From NCBI GenBank assembly GCA_951213105.1, contig OX578146.1, positions 52,036,775-52,100,774 on the forward strand: a DNA stretch of 64,000 nucleotides, in the 5' to 3' direction. Positions 47,381 through 57,816 of this stretch are shown one piece after another. The position numbers were made by a program, and so were the translations under genes. The notes beneath the pieces are model-generated. The model worked only from the letters and a program-made list of their open reading frames with translations, had not been told where the DNA came from and made no database searches. The stretch is from Amaurobius ferox. Taxonomy: Eukaryota; Arthropoda; Arachnida; Araneae; Amaurobiidae. Each line of letters starts with the position of its first letter. Position 1 is the first letter of the stretch.

Positions 47381-48298
47381 TCTTATGTGGGCAACACATG
47401 ACTTTCCTTATATAATGTAATGAATTTACTACTTTTACAGTAAAAAAATAGGTTTTTCTTATAGTAGATAATAATATTCTTTCCATGATATTGAATTTTC
47501 GACAATTAGTCGTCATTTTCATTGATTTAGCGTCATTTTTATCCATTTGGCGAGATTTTCGTTAATTTGGAAACATTTCAAAAAGTCGCCAAGTTGGCGA
47601 CATTCGGCCAAATTGGTCGCCAAAATCTCGCCAAGCGTTATGCACTAAGAAATAAGTTATTCTTACAGCAGATAAATGACTATTGGCGTTCGAATACAAA
47701 AGTATTACTCAAAGTATCTTTTTTCATGAATGGAACGAGCTAGATCCACAAGAATGATGTCACCCAATTTATCGCATGCTATTACATATGAAAAGTGAAC
47801 ATGTTTCTCAATAGGAAACATTTTTTTTTTTATTTAATATGACTTTTTAATAATTTTTAAAAAAAATGTACAATATCTCGAGAACGGTTCATGTTAGCGT
47901 TTTAAAATTTATGCCAATCTTTTCTAACGAAAAATTACATAAGAAATGTCTATTTGCGTAACTTTATTAGTGGCTTTGATTTTTTGACGATTTTTTCAAA
48001 ATTTCATTCGAAAATTTAGGGGGTTCTAAACATTCGATTGCGTATAAAAACAATAGGCTTCCAGTGTTTATGGATTGTGATTTTTGTACCAAATTTGGTT
48101 TGAATCGATTCACTCGTTCGTCAGTTATCGTCTCCACAGACTCACTGACACACACACACACACACACACAGACATCACTTCAAAAATGTTTGATTCGTGA
48201 TCAGGGATGCTTGAAACGTGCTCTCCCGTCGAAAACTCGAATTCGAATTTTCGACCCCTCACAATACTTTCCTTATACATTATGTATATAAGGAAAGT
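47381..48298 (-). mobile_element. Family A element copy 10
   Basis: TCTTATGTGGGCAACACATG to GTATATAAGGAAAGT, with TGGCGA module (about 47515-47640), core (about 48088-48112) and a short CA tract (about 48149-48169). All expected parts are present. Confidence 0.88.
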
Positions 48299-48387
48299 AA
48301 AATGGTGTGTAAAGTTTATAAAACCACACGCCTTTGTGGCGATTAAATTTTTCGTGGAATCTTGGTTCTTTTAAACTCTACTAGGGA

Positions 48388-48600
48388 GATCTGCCCCCTA
48401 CTCGTTAACGTTCGGCAACCTCTGTAACTCGCTAAGCGAGTTTGGAGGCTTAGCCTCCCACTCGCTGGCGCTCGATTTGCAAGCGCTTTCGTTCCGTCTG
48501 CTAAGCAGGCGTAATACATCCGTTGGGGCTCGTCCCTTGTTTGCTGGGACTCACCAACCCTGGATATGGTTTCGCGAGCTATCCCCCCAGCCCGTATATA
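48388..48600. repeat. GC-rich palindrome-bearing repeat, left part
   Basis: Contains adjacent perfect odd palindromes AACTCGCTAAGCGAGTT (48426-48442) and GGAGGCTTAGCCTCC (48444-48458), CTGCTAAGCAG (48498-48508), and further CTCGC-type phrases. The composition contrasts sharply with its AT-rich flanks. The right part (from 49679) continues after the TIR element, so one repeat has been split. Confidence 0.7.
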
Positions 48601-49678
48601 GGGAGGTTTCGCCTACGTCACGTTCCCATAGCAACCATTTGAGCAGACGACTGCTTTGTACAAGCAACAGGTAGAACGCCATGAATCAACATTACAAATC
48701 TTATTTTTCGCAGCTAAATCCTGGATATAAAAGCTTATATTAAGCTAAAATCAACGAAATTTGAGGTGAAGATCCTTATGATGGATGCAGATTACTCACA
48801 GAAAAGTTATATTTTAATGTTTTTGAAAATCAACATGGTAATAGTTAGAAACTTTATTATATGGAAAAAAAATGTTTGCACAAATCAATCTCTTTCCAAT
48901 TCAGAGAGTTTTGATGTAACTTCATGGTCACTGAAATCTCATGTTGGTTTTATGTCATGTCTGTCACGATGGGTTTTTAATTTTATATTAAATAAGTAAA
49001 CAAATTGAGATTTTGAAACTTCCCTAGGAAATAGCTGTGATATAGATATACATATTGTGAATAAAATTTATTTTCCTAGAAATATTATCTTCTATGTCAA
49101 ATGTACTATATTACACATCTGATGTCTTGTCTGTCACAAACGAAATTAACCTATAGGTATCTACTAATTTAGTGATTTTAATTTGATGTTGATTTTTTTT
49201 TATTTTAGATTTATGAAACATTGCTAATAAATCTATGATTGTATAATCAAATTATAAAACTAGAAAAGTTTACGCTTTTTTTTAAAGATTTATTAATCTT
49301 AAATTGAAAAGCATACTGTGCCGTATAATGTACTCACCATGAATAAAATGCTCACCAGTGGCTTATCCTGACTCTAAAAACTGTTTAACATTTGCTTATG
49401 TCAGGGTTATTTTAAATGAAAAATACGCATAACATTAAAAAGTCTTGAAAAGTGTGTGTGTTTCACTGCAAACTTTCCTGTGCTTCAAATTTTCAAAGAA
49501 ATTATGATTATATATGATATCTGCTGGATATAGTTCTAATAAAACGACTTTTTTAAAAAAGTTTCACACCAAAACGTATCTTTTACATATAAACCTAATG
49601 CAAGTTCAACGTTTTTCTGTATAAAGAGAACTTAGGATTTTCTCCGCTAGATGGACGTGACGTCACGTGAAACCTCCC
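48601..49678. mobile_element. TIR element, 1,078 bp, TATA target site
   Basis: The ends are inverted repeats: GGGAGGTTTC then ACGTCACGT-C at the left (48601-48625), and GGGAGGTTTC then ACGTCACGTCC read inward from the right (49652-49678), about 27 bp with an indel. TATA flanks both ends (48597-48600, 49679-49682), consistent with a 4 bp or TA target duplication. The interior is AT-rich with no transposase, so this is a MITE-like non-autonomous element. The superfamily is uncertain. Confidence 0.7.
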
Positions 49679-50030
49679 TATACGACCTCCTTCGTGTTAG
49701 TTCAGGAAATTTACTCTGTATTCCATGCCGCCCAATTATCACCGGAGCTCGCTTTGGCAACTTTTTGCTACGCCTGATACGTAGATGTTAGAGCTTTGCC
49801 CCTAGTTCGCTGACGCTCATTGACCCTCAGAACTCACTTCGTGAGCTCTTTCACCCCACCCGGCCTCCATTGCCCCAGCTCTCTAACGATCGCCAACTCC
49901 CGGGTTTCGGTGGATTCCTCTCCTGTTCGCTATTGCTCACTAACCACCGGAACTGGATGCGTGAGTTCTTGCTGCCTCCATTAGTCCAACGCATCAACTA
50001 TCTATATATTTCGCTACTTGCCGTCTTCTA
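49679..50030. repeat. GC-rich palindrome-bearing repeat, right part
   Basis: Continues the block at 48388-48600. Has repeated phrases of the form GTTCGCTGACGCTCATTGAC and AACTCACTTCGTGAGCTC (hairpin CTCAC-TTC-GTGAG, 49833-49845), then GTTCGCTATTGCTCACTAAC and GGAACTGGATGCGTGAGTTC (49925-49960), i.e. two diverged copies of one ~110 base module. Confidence 0.65.
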
Positions 50031-50447
50031 TATTTAGAAAAATACGTCTCCAGTCATATCAGTTTCAGCAATAAATTCGTTAGGAAATCTTTTGGAGCAT
50101 TCCTTTGTTTTTTTGTTCGGATACTACAAAAGATTTCCAAAGAGGACAGTGCATGGTGTGCCTAAGTTGATAATAGCGAAGAGGGAGGTCGTCTCCTGAT
50201 AGTTCTGCAGTTATGAATTTATCAACATCTTCAGGTTGTAATAATTTGCAATCAATTAGGAGAACAGCTAGTATGTGTACGTATGGTCGTTTAATATTTA
50301 TATCTATATTTTGTAGTTTACTATATATTTCGAGTGAAATTTGGAAAATGGGGGGGGGGGACACTCGCTCGGAGAGCTACATTTTAAAGTTTTTTCGAAA
50401 AAAAGTTTAAAATATTAAAATATTGAAACTATTTTTATATATTCATA
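50031..50447. other. Unassigned DNA
   Basis: A 94-codon minus-strand frame (50080-50364) reads SPPPIFQISLEIYSKLQNID ... LLIDCKLLQPEDVDKF. It is not low-complexity and could be a coding remnant, but I recognise no family and see no splice context. A G11 run is at about 50350. Confidence 0.25.
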
Positions 50448-50455
50448 ATCTAGAC

Positions 50456-51723
50456 CAGTGGTCGGAAGTAGCGCGCTACAAGTAGCGAAACTACAGTAGT
50501 CACTACTTTTTCTGGTAGTATGTAGTGTAAGGCGTTACTTAAGTAGTGTAGCGAGTAGCGCGATACAATAAATCATTAGTTTGTATCGAGTTTGGACGCT
50601 GCTTTTAAAGTTACTTCAGTAAACAAACAAGGTGCCATTCTACATATCGTGTGATCACACTTTCTTCCTTTGTATGAAATTCAGTGTTCTGCGCGACGAT
50701 GTACGATGAATGGCTGCAGGGTTAAGAAGGCCATTGCCTCATGCAAAGTTGATTTTTTATATGGATATATTCAGATGTGTTATTTCCCAAAAGACCCTGC
50801 TTATTTGATTGTAATTTTGAGATGAAAATTCTACTAAAAATGAACAAACATGTTTTTAAATAAGTAGTTTTTACTTTTATTTTATTACTTTTAATAAATA
50901 AAATGGATATACATCAACTTTAATTAAACTTTAAAATCAAAGACAACCAAAAATAGATTTAAAAGTCCTTTAATAAAATCTCCTTTCCTCGATGTACACA
51001 AATTACAAGGTCAAAGCGCTTTCGGGCATCACAATGTCCTTCACTGCTTCACCACTGATGAAGGACATTGTGATGTCCGAAAGCTCTTTGGTCGTGTAAT
51101 TTGAGGGCGTCGAAGAAAGGAGATTTCAATAAAGCCTACTTTGGGTTGTTTTTGATTTTAAAGTTTATACTTTTATTTTATTTTACTGCATTCAGAAGTG
51201 GGTAAAAGCGTAAAGATTGGTAAGTTGATACAACAATTTCCCTGATAATCTGGATATTCTTTATTCATCGGAGATGGATTTTAAAAAGCATTTGTTGTAA
51301 ACATCTTGTATTTTATTGTCATTTATTCATGTGCATCTGTTTATGAAGATCATTTGTTGCTAAGGGTTTGCTTTTCTTTTCTTTTCTTTGCAATGTATTT
51401 TAATTTTTTAATGTATTTTATAATATTTTAATCTGTATTTTTTTAATATATTTTTATTCCTGCACGCTGTAACTGGGACTACGTCCTGTAGCTTGCAGTT
51501 TTTTTTTTCAAATAAATAAAATTACAGTATACCCATATCCTCAACTTTTTGTGAAAATTGAAGCTGTGGCAAAATTTGTCTCATAAAAGTAGTTATGTAG
51601 TGACTACATTTTAAAAGTAGTTTGTTGTCACTACTTTTTTAAAAAAAAGTAGTTGTAGTAATTACATTTGTCATAATGTAGTTGTAGATCACTACAATAA
51701 TAAAGTAGTTTTTCTAACCACTG
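50456..51723. mobile_element. hAT-type MITE with 8 bp target duplication
   Basis: Ends CAGTGGTCGGAAGTAG and, inward from the right, CAGTGGTTAGAAAAAC. Eight-base direct repeats ATCTAGAC (50448-50455) and ATCTGGAC (51724-51731), one mismatch, match the hAT superfamily. Both subterminal regions are rich in repeated GTAGT/ACTAC motifs (for example AAGTAGTGTAGCGAGTAGCG; GTAGTTGTAGTAATTAC), as is usual for transposase-binding subterminal repeats. No transposase is encoded. Confidence 0.88.
50887..51168. mobile_element. Foldback element nested in the hAT MITE
   Basis: Two ~115-120 base arms (about 50925-51042 and 51058-51165) are inverted repeats at roughly 80% by eye, e.g. AATCTCCTTTCCTCGA against TCGAAGAAAGGAGATT, and GCATCACAATGTCCTTCA against TGAAGGACATTGTGATGT. 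The loop is about 15 bases. Direct repeats ACTTTTATTTTATT (50873-50886, 51169-51182) may be its target duplication. A one-armed relative lies at 40565-40740. Confidence 0.75.
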
Positions 51724-52024
51724 ATCTGGACCCTGTTTCCAACAAAATAAGAAAATGTACCTACATTTTTATCTATTAGGTTCGGGGTATAAGCCTCCCA
51801 ACTGCTTTCAGTTTTCGTAACGCTCCGTTTTTCCGCCAAAAACACCTCAACCATAGATGTTATTTACATAAAAAAAATTCTAAATGAAAGAAAACGTGAC
51901 GTGAATTATATTTCTGACGGAAAAGGCAGATACTTAAAGAAAACTTAAAGGTTATAAGCGTTAACTGCATAACTTCTACTGCAGCATACATAACATATCC
52001 ATATGTGCTTTAGTGTTAACATGT

Positions 52025-52845
52025 TGGCAATATCTATATATATAAAGAAGAAAAGTATGTATGTATGATCCAACATCACGGGAGAACGGCTGAACCGAAT
52101 TTGATGAAATTTGATGGGTAGTCTTGAAATAGCCCCACTTAAAATTTAGTCCATGTTCCGAGTTTCTAACACCAGGGGTAGTCGAGATATTACTGAAAAA
52201 CGAAACTTTCGCTTGTCTCATCATCAAGAGAGAACAGCTGCACCGAATTTAATGAAATTTTATGGGCAGCTTTGAAATAGCTCCCCATATATTTAGTCCC
52301 AAGTTTGGAGTTTCTAAGACCAGGGGTTGTCGAGATATTAATGGAAAATGAAACTTTTCCTAGGAGTTCTACTCTCTAACTCCATGATTCCCAACGAAAT
52401 AGGTTGGAAATCGTTGGTTTAAAACGTGAAAGTCATTAAATCTCATGAGTTTTGTGGGAGTTTATTGAACGTATCAGTCACTTTAGAAAATCGCAGATTT
52501 GAAATATGGATTTAAATGGGAACTTTATCACCATGGTTTATTTTTCACATGCTTACTCAACAAATTTTATTAATTTCAATAATAAATAAATAAATGAATA
52601 TAAAAATATCTATCTATCTATATATATATATATAAAGAAGAAAAGTATGCATGTATGATCCAATGGATCTGACTGGCCAAAGAATGGCCGTGCTTAGGTA
52701 ATGCGTTAAATAAGTAAAAAAGTTTCCGATTGTGATTTCACAGTGAAAAAATAATGTATAATATTCACGGCCCTATAAGTTCCGGTGTAATTTTTATCAC
52801 AGTTTGGCATCGTAAATCCCGAGCAACGCTGGGTAATCGCTGCTA
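52025..52845 (-). mobile_element. Two short C-like elements, head to tail
   Basis: On the minus strand the head ACTAGCAGCGATTACCC with a CCCAGCGTTGCTCGGG hairpin (52810-52845) leads to a tail TTCTTCTTTATATATATATA (about 52620-52640), then a second body matching family C ends (GTTTCTAAGACCAGGGGTTG, AATTTCATCAAATTCGGTTC in decayed form) and a second identical-type tail (about 52030-52060). Both tails carry GGATCATACAT-CATACTTTTC. Confidence 0.75.
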
Positions 52846-52989
52846 GTATTTCATAAAAGCAATACTTCAATTTTTTTCATGCCTGAGATTCGTGATTAAA
52901 TTTTTAAAGTGATGCAAAACTGGGAAAACGGCAAGGGTTATTGATTTTGAGTAGCGGGAATAATAGCAAAAACTTCAGATACGTGATAG

Positions 52990-53104
52990 GTATTATATAT
53001 TATACATATATTATACATTATACATGTATTATACATTATACATGTATTATACATGTATTATATATTATACATATCGGTACTATACATGTATTATGCATAT
53101 GTGT
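52990..53104. repeat. TATACATG-type minisatellite
   Basis: About ten imperfect units of TTATACATGTA/TTATACATTA. It lies in the presumed intron upstream of the transporter exon. Confidence 0.9.
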
Positions 53105-53632
53105 ATTTACTCCTTTTCTGTTAAATTTAAGAAAACTTATAATTTTGTGCCTTGCACGTCTAGGAAGCAAGTGCCCCTTCTTATCCTTTCCTATAGGCGC
53201 TTATGGTCACAACCCCTCCACATACCAGAGGTTAAGAAAGGCTGAATTACAGAGATCTTATTTTGATAATGACTAAACAATTTATATGCTGCCCTTACTT
53301 GTTATTAACTATACAGATAGCCAGCATATAAGAGTGCAAAAATTAAAAGTGCAAGCATACTTTTACCTGCAGTAATATACTGAATGTGCATTTTGGAATC
53401 ATTACAAGCGCTTTATTAGAATACCATATTTTTCAATGCGGGGAATTTCAAACCACTTATTAAATAGAAATACAGGAAATGCCTCTATAACCATTTTCAG
53501 AGTTTTTCTCTGTGCAGTCGCTTGAAAACTTTTAGGAATTTTGTATGTTAACATTCTTTAAAATTATTCGGAAACGAAAATTTTGTATTAAATTGTAGGT
53601 TTATTCTGTGTTTAATGATATATTTATCTTTC

Positions 53633-53634
53633 AG
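53633..53634 (+). promoter_or_regulatory. Splice acceptor before the transporter exon
   Basis: TATATTTATCTTTCAG| is a strong pyrimidine-rich acceptor. From 53635 the transporter frame is open without a stop through to the first ATG at 53667 (RLRSVDSSVT precedes M), so the exon may begin within coding sequence or within a 5' UTR. Confidence 0.7.
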
Positions 53635-53666
53635 GTCGACTACGATCTGTAGATTCATCTGTGACT

Positions 53667-54767
53667 ATGCCTGGCTGGGACGATATGGCTTTGAAACTGC
53701 GCGGCCCTGCCAGTACGAAAACACTCAACGTGAACGAACCGCAGTATGCAGCTACTTATAAAACAGATGCATCGATTTCTTTACCGAACGATAAAAAGAC
53801 TACCAAAAAATCGAAAGGAATAAAGACTAAAAGTCTCATCCTTGGACTTTCGTACGGTTTGTTCTCTGGACTCTTTTTTGCTGCATGTGCTGCAAGTGTC
53901 AAATATTTGACTGATCTTGATCCAGGCCAGGTGGCATTTTATCAGTACATTGCAATCACAGTTTTCTCCTTACCAATGGTTGTTAAACAAAACAAAAGTA
54001 TATTTGGACCTGAAAAATCTACAAAGTATTGGTTTCTGCTGTGCGGAATTTTCGATGCAGTTACTGTATATTTCTCATTTGTGTCATTTAGATATCTTCC
54101 TCTGTCAGACGCTACCGTATTAACATCCAGTGTTCCAGTCTTTGTCACAATATCGGCAAGAATATTTCTGAAGGAAAAATGCGGAACATTCCAGATTTTT
54201 GCCATAGCTATATCGGTTCTAGGTGTGGCATTGGTGAGCAAAGTGCCTTTACTGATGGCTAACAGGACAGATATTTACACACGAGAAAGCGTCATTGGAC
54301 TATTAGCGTCTCTTGGATCTATAGTAACAGAGAGTGGGGTTTACATAGTTCTTCGAAAACTTCATGATGTCAATGTTTTTATTATTCTTTTCAACTTTGG
54401 AATTGTTGCAACCGCTGTCAATGCAGTTCTGACGGTTGCTTTTGGAGAATTTTCTTGGGCAATCTGTGGCATTCAGCAGTGGTTGGTAATAGCAGTCGGT
54501 GTGTTTAGTTTTTTGAGTCAGCTTGCCTTGACCAAAGCGTTAGAATTGGAAGAAGCAGGACCTGTTTCCGTGTTGATGGCAGCTGGAGACATAATACTTG
54601 CCTTCATCTTGGACATGACCTTATTCAAGGACACGCCTGACATATACACCATTGCAGGCACGGTTCTTGTTGTTTCATCTGTGATGTTAGTTGGCTTCAA
54701 AAAGTGGCTGGAGGGCAACCCAAAAAGTGCTTCTTTGAAACTAAAGTTCATGAAAATCCTTTTCTAA
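53667..54767 (+). CDS. SLC35G1-like EamA-domain transporter
   Basis: A 366-residue polytopic membrane protein of the drug/metabolite transporter superfamily. After a polar N-terminus (1-55) come ten predicted segments at about 57-77, 86-105, 120-141, 148-165, 175-195, 208-228, 236-259, 270-290, 297-317 and 328-344. These form two EamA halves (about 56-194 and 208-345), each with the characteristic pattern: RYLPLSDATVLTSSVPVF (142-159) and ALELEEAGPVSVLMAAGD (291-308). The closest family I recognise is SLC35G (human SLC35G1 has about the same length and is reported to bind STIM1 and to handle citrate); the substrate here is unknown. I chose ATG 53667, because the frame also covers a GTG codon upstream. 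The whole transporter core lies in one exon after the acceptor at 53634. Codon use and conservation look functional. Confidence 0.92.
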   Translation: MPGWDDMALKLRGPASTKTLNVNEPQYAATYKTDASISLPNDKKTTKKSKGIKTKSLILGLSYGLFSGLFFAACAASVKYLTDLDPGQVAFYQYIAITVFSLPMVVKQNKSIFGPEKSTKYWFLLCGIFDAVTVYFSFVSFRYLPLSDATVLTSSVPVFVTISARIFLKEKCGTFQIFAIAISVLGVALVSKVPLLMANRTDIYTRESVIGLLASLGSIVTESGVYIVLRKLHDVNVFIILFNFGIVATAVNAVLTVAFGEFSWAICGIQQWLVIAVGVFSFLSQLALTKALELEEAGPVSVLMAAGDIILAFILDMTLFKDTPDIYTIAGTVLVVSSVMLVGFKKWLEGNPKSASLKLKFMKILF

Positions 54768-55725
54768 AATGTCACTGCAGTGTGATGTAACTGCATATCA
54801 TTATAGTTGTTTGTACATAAAATCGGACGCTTTGTTTTTAAGATGGCTTATAGAAAACTTTTGCAGCATTTTTTGATAATTGCTGTTATTTATTTAACAA
54901 AACTTGCCTTCCTGCACTCTCACGATGTATCTAAAAGAATATTTTTAACCACAGAATAAGTACTTGCTTAGGACAAGAAATATTTTACACAGTATGTTGT
55001 ATTTTATAACAAAGTATTATAATAATTTCTTAAACGTTTTAGTAGCTGTATTATTTGCTTGCAGCGTGTACAGAGGGAAAAAATGACATAACATATCATG
55101 ATGTCAGAGATGCATTGCCAAAAATTATGCCTTACCCATATCAAGGTCGACGGAGAGATTAAAGGACTGAATATACTCATAAATTGATTGTAAATTAGTA
55201 TTTATATAGTCCTGTGGTGTTTTTAAATGTGAAAGATAGTTTCGAACGACTTTGGAAAAAATATTTTAATGAATATGATTCTTCAAAATATCTGACTAGA
55301 AATTTAAGCTGATCGTTTGCATTCTCTTTGTTTTTGTGAACTTATTATAATTATCGACTTTTGTTTAGAGATGTTCGGTTTTAATATTCCTCATACCATA
55401 GGAAACTCATAACAAAGTATTGTTCTGGTGTTCCGAAAGCCCAAAGTAGCACAAACAGTTTAAGATTTATCTCCAGAGTAAAATCAGACCACACAGTTCC
55501 GCAGACATATCAATAGTAATGTGAATCAGGGAAGAATGAAATTTAATAGAACTCATTCTGTTGTGAAAAACAAAATCTAGTTGCTGAAGCTAAAAATAGG
55601 CCCTTATTTTCTTTGAAAACATGTCTCAAACAGTCCATTCAAATTCATCCTGTAATAAAAAATAATCCTCTTTCGAGAGAAAATCTTGATTATTTCAACC
55701 ACTATATTGCTTTCAGTTTGATATA
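54768..55725 (+). other. Presumed 3' UTR and downstream DNA
   Basis: No frame or repeat recognised. AATAAA motifs occur at about 55653 and 55799. The first is the more plausible poly(A) signal, but the 3' end cannot be fixed by eye. Confidence 0.35.
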
Positions 55726-56082
55726 CAGTGAATCCCCCATATAGCGATGTCTCAAAGAATGGGGAAAATATTCACCATAACCGATATTCGCAATAACCAA
55801 TAAAAAATTTAGGCATGAGATCAGCAATAATAATGACTTATCTGGCTACATGTTGTGAAAAAAATATCACTATAGTAGGATTGAAATGTATTGCTCTTTT
55901 ATATACTCTGGAAAATATCATCAACATTCTTTTGAACAGTTAAGTTTGCAACACATTTGCATTACACTTCGCACTCCTATTATATCTAAATTGTCACTGA
56001 AGTTAACGTTGTGGGCTATAAAAGAGTCAGTTAAATTTTGGAGGCTTTTTGCAGTGAACTTTTATATTATTATCCCTCTTAT

Positions 56083-56500
56083 TTAATCAATTTCTTCTTC
56101 GGTTTCTTCGGAGTCGGATTCATCAGGCGTATTCACAGCAACTATCATAATGCAGTGGCGGCTCGTCACTTTAGAAATGGGTGAAGCAGATTTAGAGGCG
56201 GAACTCCTCCTCCTCCTCCTCGACAACGAACATCATTAAAACACATCACGCTACTGGCACAAATTGTTGTTAAATATTATTTAAAAATAGCCAAACTAGT
56301 CTAAAAATTCGCCAAATAATAATAATAACCCATTCAGCCAATAATTTTAAGTGGATCAGCTCTTATTCTGCGTTACTTGCTTCACCTCACAAGCCGCCAC
56401 TGTTGGTCTCCTGTGCTTCAACTACCGCAACGCAATCATCACTTGCAACATAATCGTTGAATGCAAGATCTTCTAGGAAAAGTATTTTTTTATGTAACCT
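56083..56500 (-). pseudogene. Coding remnant split by a MITE
   Basis: On the minus strand a frame reads HKKILFLEDLAFNDYV then ASDDCVAVVEAQET. After skipping the 250 base MITE it continues NIMIVAVNTPDESDSEETEE and stops at 56083-56085. An acidic tail after an LxDLAFxDYV block would suit the C-terminus of a Tigger-type transposase, but I cannot confirm it. Ignoring the SINE fragment upstream, the frame stays open to about 56740. Confidence 0.4.
56153..56402. mobile_element. Short MITE with CAGTGGCGGCT ends
   Basis: Left end CAGTGGCGGCTCGTCAC... and right end, read inward, CAGTGGCGGCTTGTGAGGTG, followed by GAAGCA on both sides. It is 250 bp and interrupts the coding remnant. No clear target duplication. 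It includes a CTCCTCCTCCTCCTCCTC run. Superfamily not assigned. Confidence 0.7.
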
Positions 56501-56519
56501 ATTCCACATTGAAATAATA

Positions 56520-56584
56520 CGGTTACCTTACACCTTTCTGGTAGGTCGGACGGTCTGGGTCTCAACAGCAACAACACAACAACA
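56520..56584 (+). mobile_element. 5'-truncated SINE (type 2) 3' end
   Basis: The 65 bp matches the 3' end of the SINE at 22956-23240 (CTTTCTGGTAGGTCGGACGG, CTGGGTCTCAACA) and ends in an AAC-rich tail. It is flanked by perfect 14 bp duplications ACATTGAAATAATA (56506-56519, 56585-56598), so it is an independent truncated retroposition event, not a fragment of a larger copy. Confidence 0.9.
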
Positions 56585-57042
56585 ACATTGAAATAATATA
56601 TTCATACATGGGATAGCAAATGAAGGATTGTTGGATTTTTACTGAAAACCTAGCATGTCTCCTGTAGGGTTTTATGTGTTTGCGGGTGAACATCACGCAA
56701 GGCATCATCTAAAAATTCTCAGGCAATCTCCGTGTGTTTTGGCTATCTTAACATTTAATCTACCGGCTGCGGTTTCATTGCCTACATGGAAAAGACCGGC
56801 TAACTTGAATGCAGATTCTCGCCTAATACCTGCTCGGTTTTACTCATCGTGTGAGATATTGCAGCTGTAATCCCGAATAATGTTTTGTATACACTATAAT
56901 ATCACTATCGTCACTGTAATCGCTGCTATCATTGCTCAAAGAGCACCCTGATAAAGAATCTAGAAAAATTTCTTTGCTTTCATTTCATTATCGGGATTCA
57001 TTTTGTCGGAGTTTTGGATCAAGAAAACTAAATATTACTTAA

Positions 57043-57816
57043 GGGTGAGCGTCAGTAAATTTCTGCCCTATCCGCGCTTTGTTAACTTTCGCGGCACACA
57101 TATATCGCCGAAATTCTGTTCAAACAGTTGTGAAATATTTTCTGAAAGATACAATGCAACGCTTAGATTATATTAAAACTAAATTTAATGCCCCAAAAAA
57201 CATAGAATATATTTTTTATTTTAATCCAAAATATTTTTGGTGCTGCCATCTGTTGTCGTAATTTAATTCAAACCGATTATTTTTATTTCTTAATGAACAT
57301 TTTTAAATATCTATTCCTTCTAATACAGTGTTAAATACAACGACAGATCATATATAATAATGCCACAATCACGGAAAGGTAATTTATCATTCTATAAATT
57401 TGATAAGGGATCTGAATGTACATCACTGGGGACTGCAGTTTTGTCTTCAAGTTCCTTTGTCTTCAAGTCCAAGTTCAATTACGTTTCCGTGATTATGGCA
57501 TTATATATGATCTGTTGTTGTATTTAATAGCGTATTAGAAGGAATAGACATTTAAAAATGTTCAATTAAAAATAAAAATAGTCGGTATGAATTAAATTAC
57601 GACAACAGATGGCAGCACCAAAAATATTTTAAATTAAAATAAAACATATATTCTATGTTTTATTGGGTATTAAATTTAGTTTTAATATAATCTAAGCATA
57701 GCATTTTATCTATAAAACAATATTTCACAACTGTTTGAGCAGAATTTCGGCGAAATATGTGTGCCGCGAAAGTTAACAAAGCGCGGATAGGGCAGGAAAT
57801 TTACTGACGCTCACCC
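57043..57816. mobile_element. 774 bp foldback element flanked by TTAA
   Basis: Two arms of about 337 bases (57043-57380 and 57481-57816) are inverted repeats around a 100-base centre. Outer ends are GGGTGAGCGTCAGTAAATTT on each side; inner ends are CCACAATCACGGAAA and its near-complement. TTAA flanks both sides (57039-57042, 57817-57820), the target site of piggyBac-type and some other transposons. A TTA/TAA Harbinger-type target cannot be excluded. No transposase. Confidence 0.9.
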
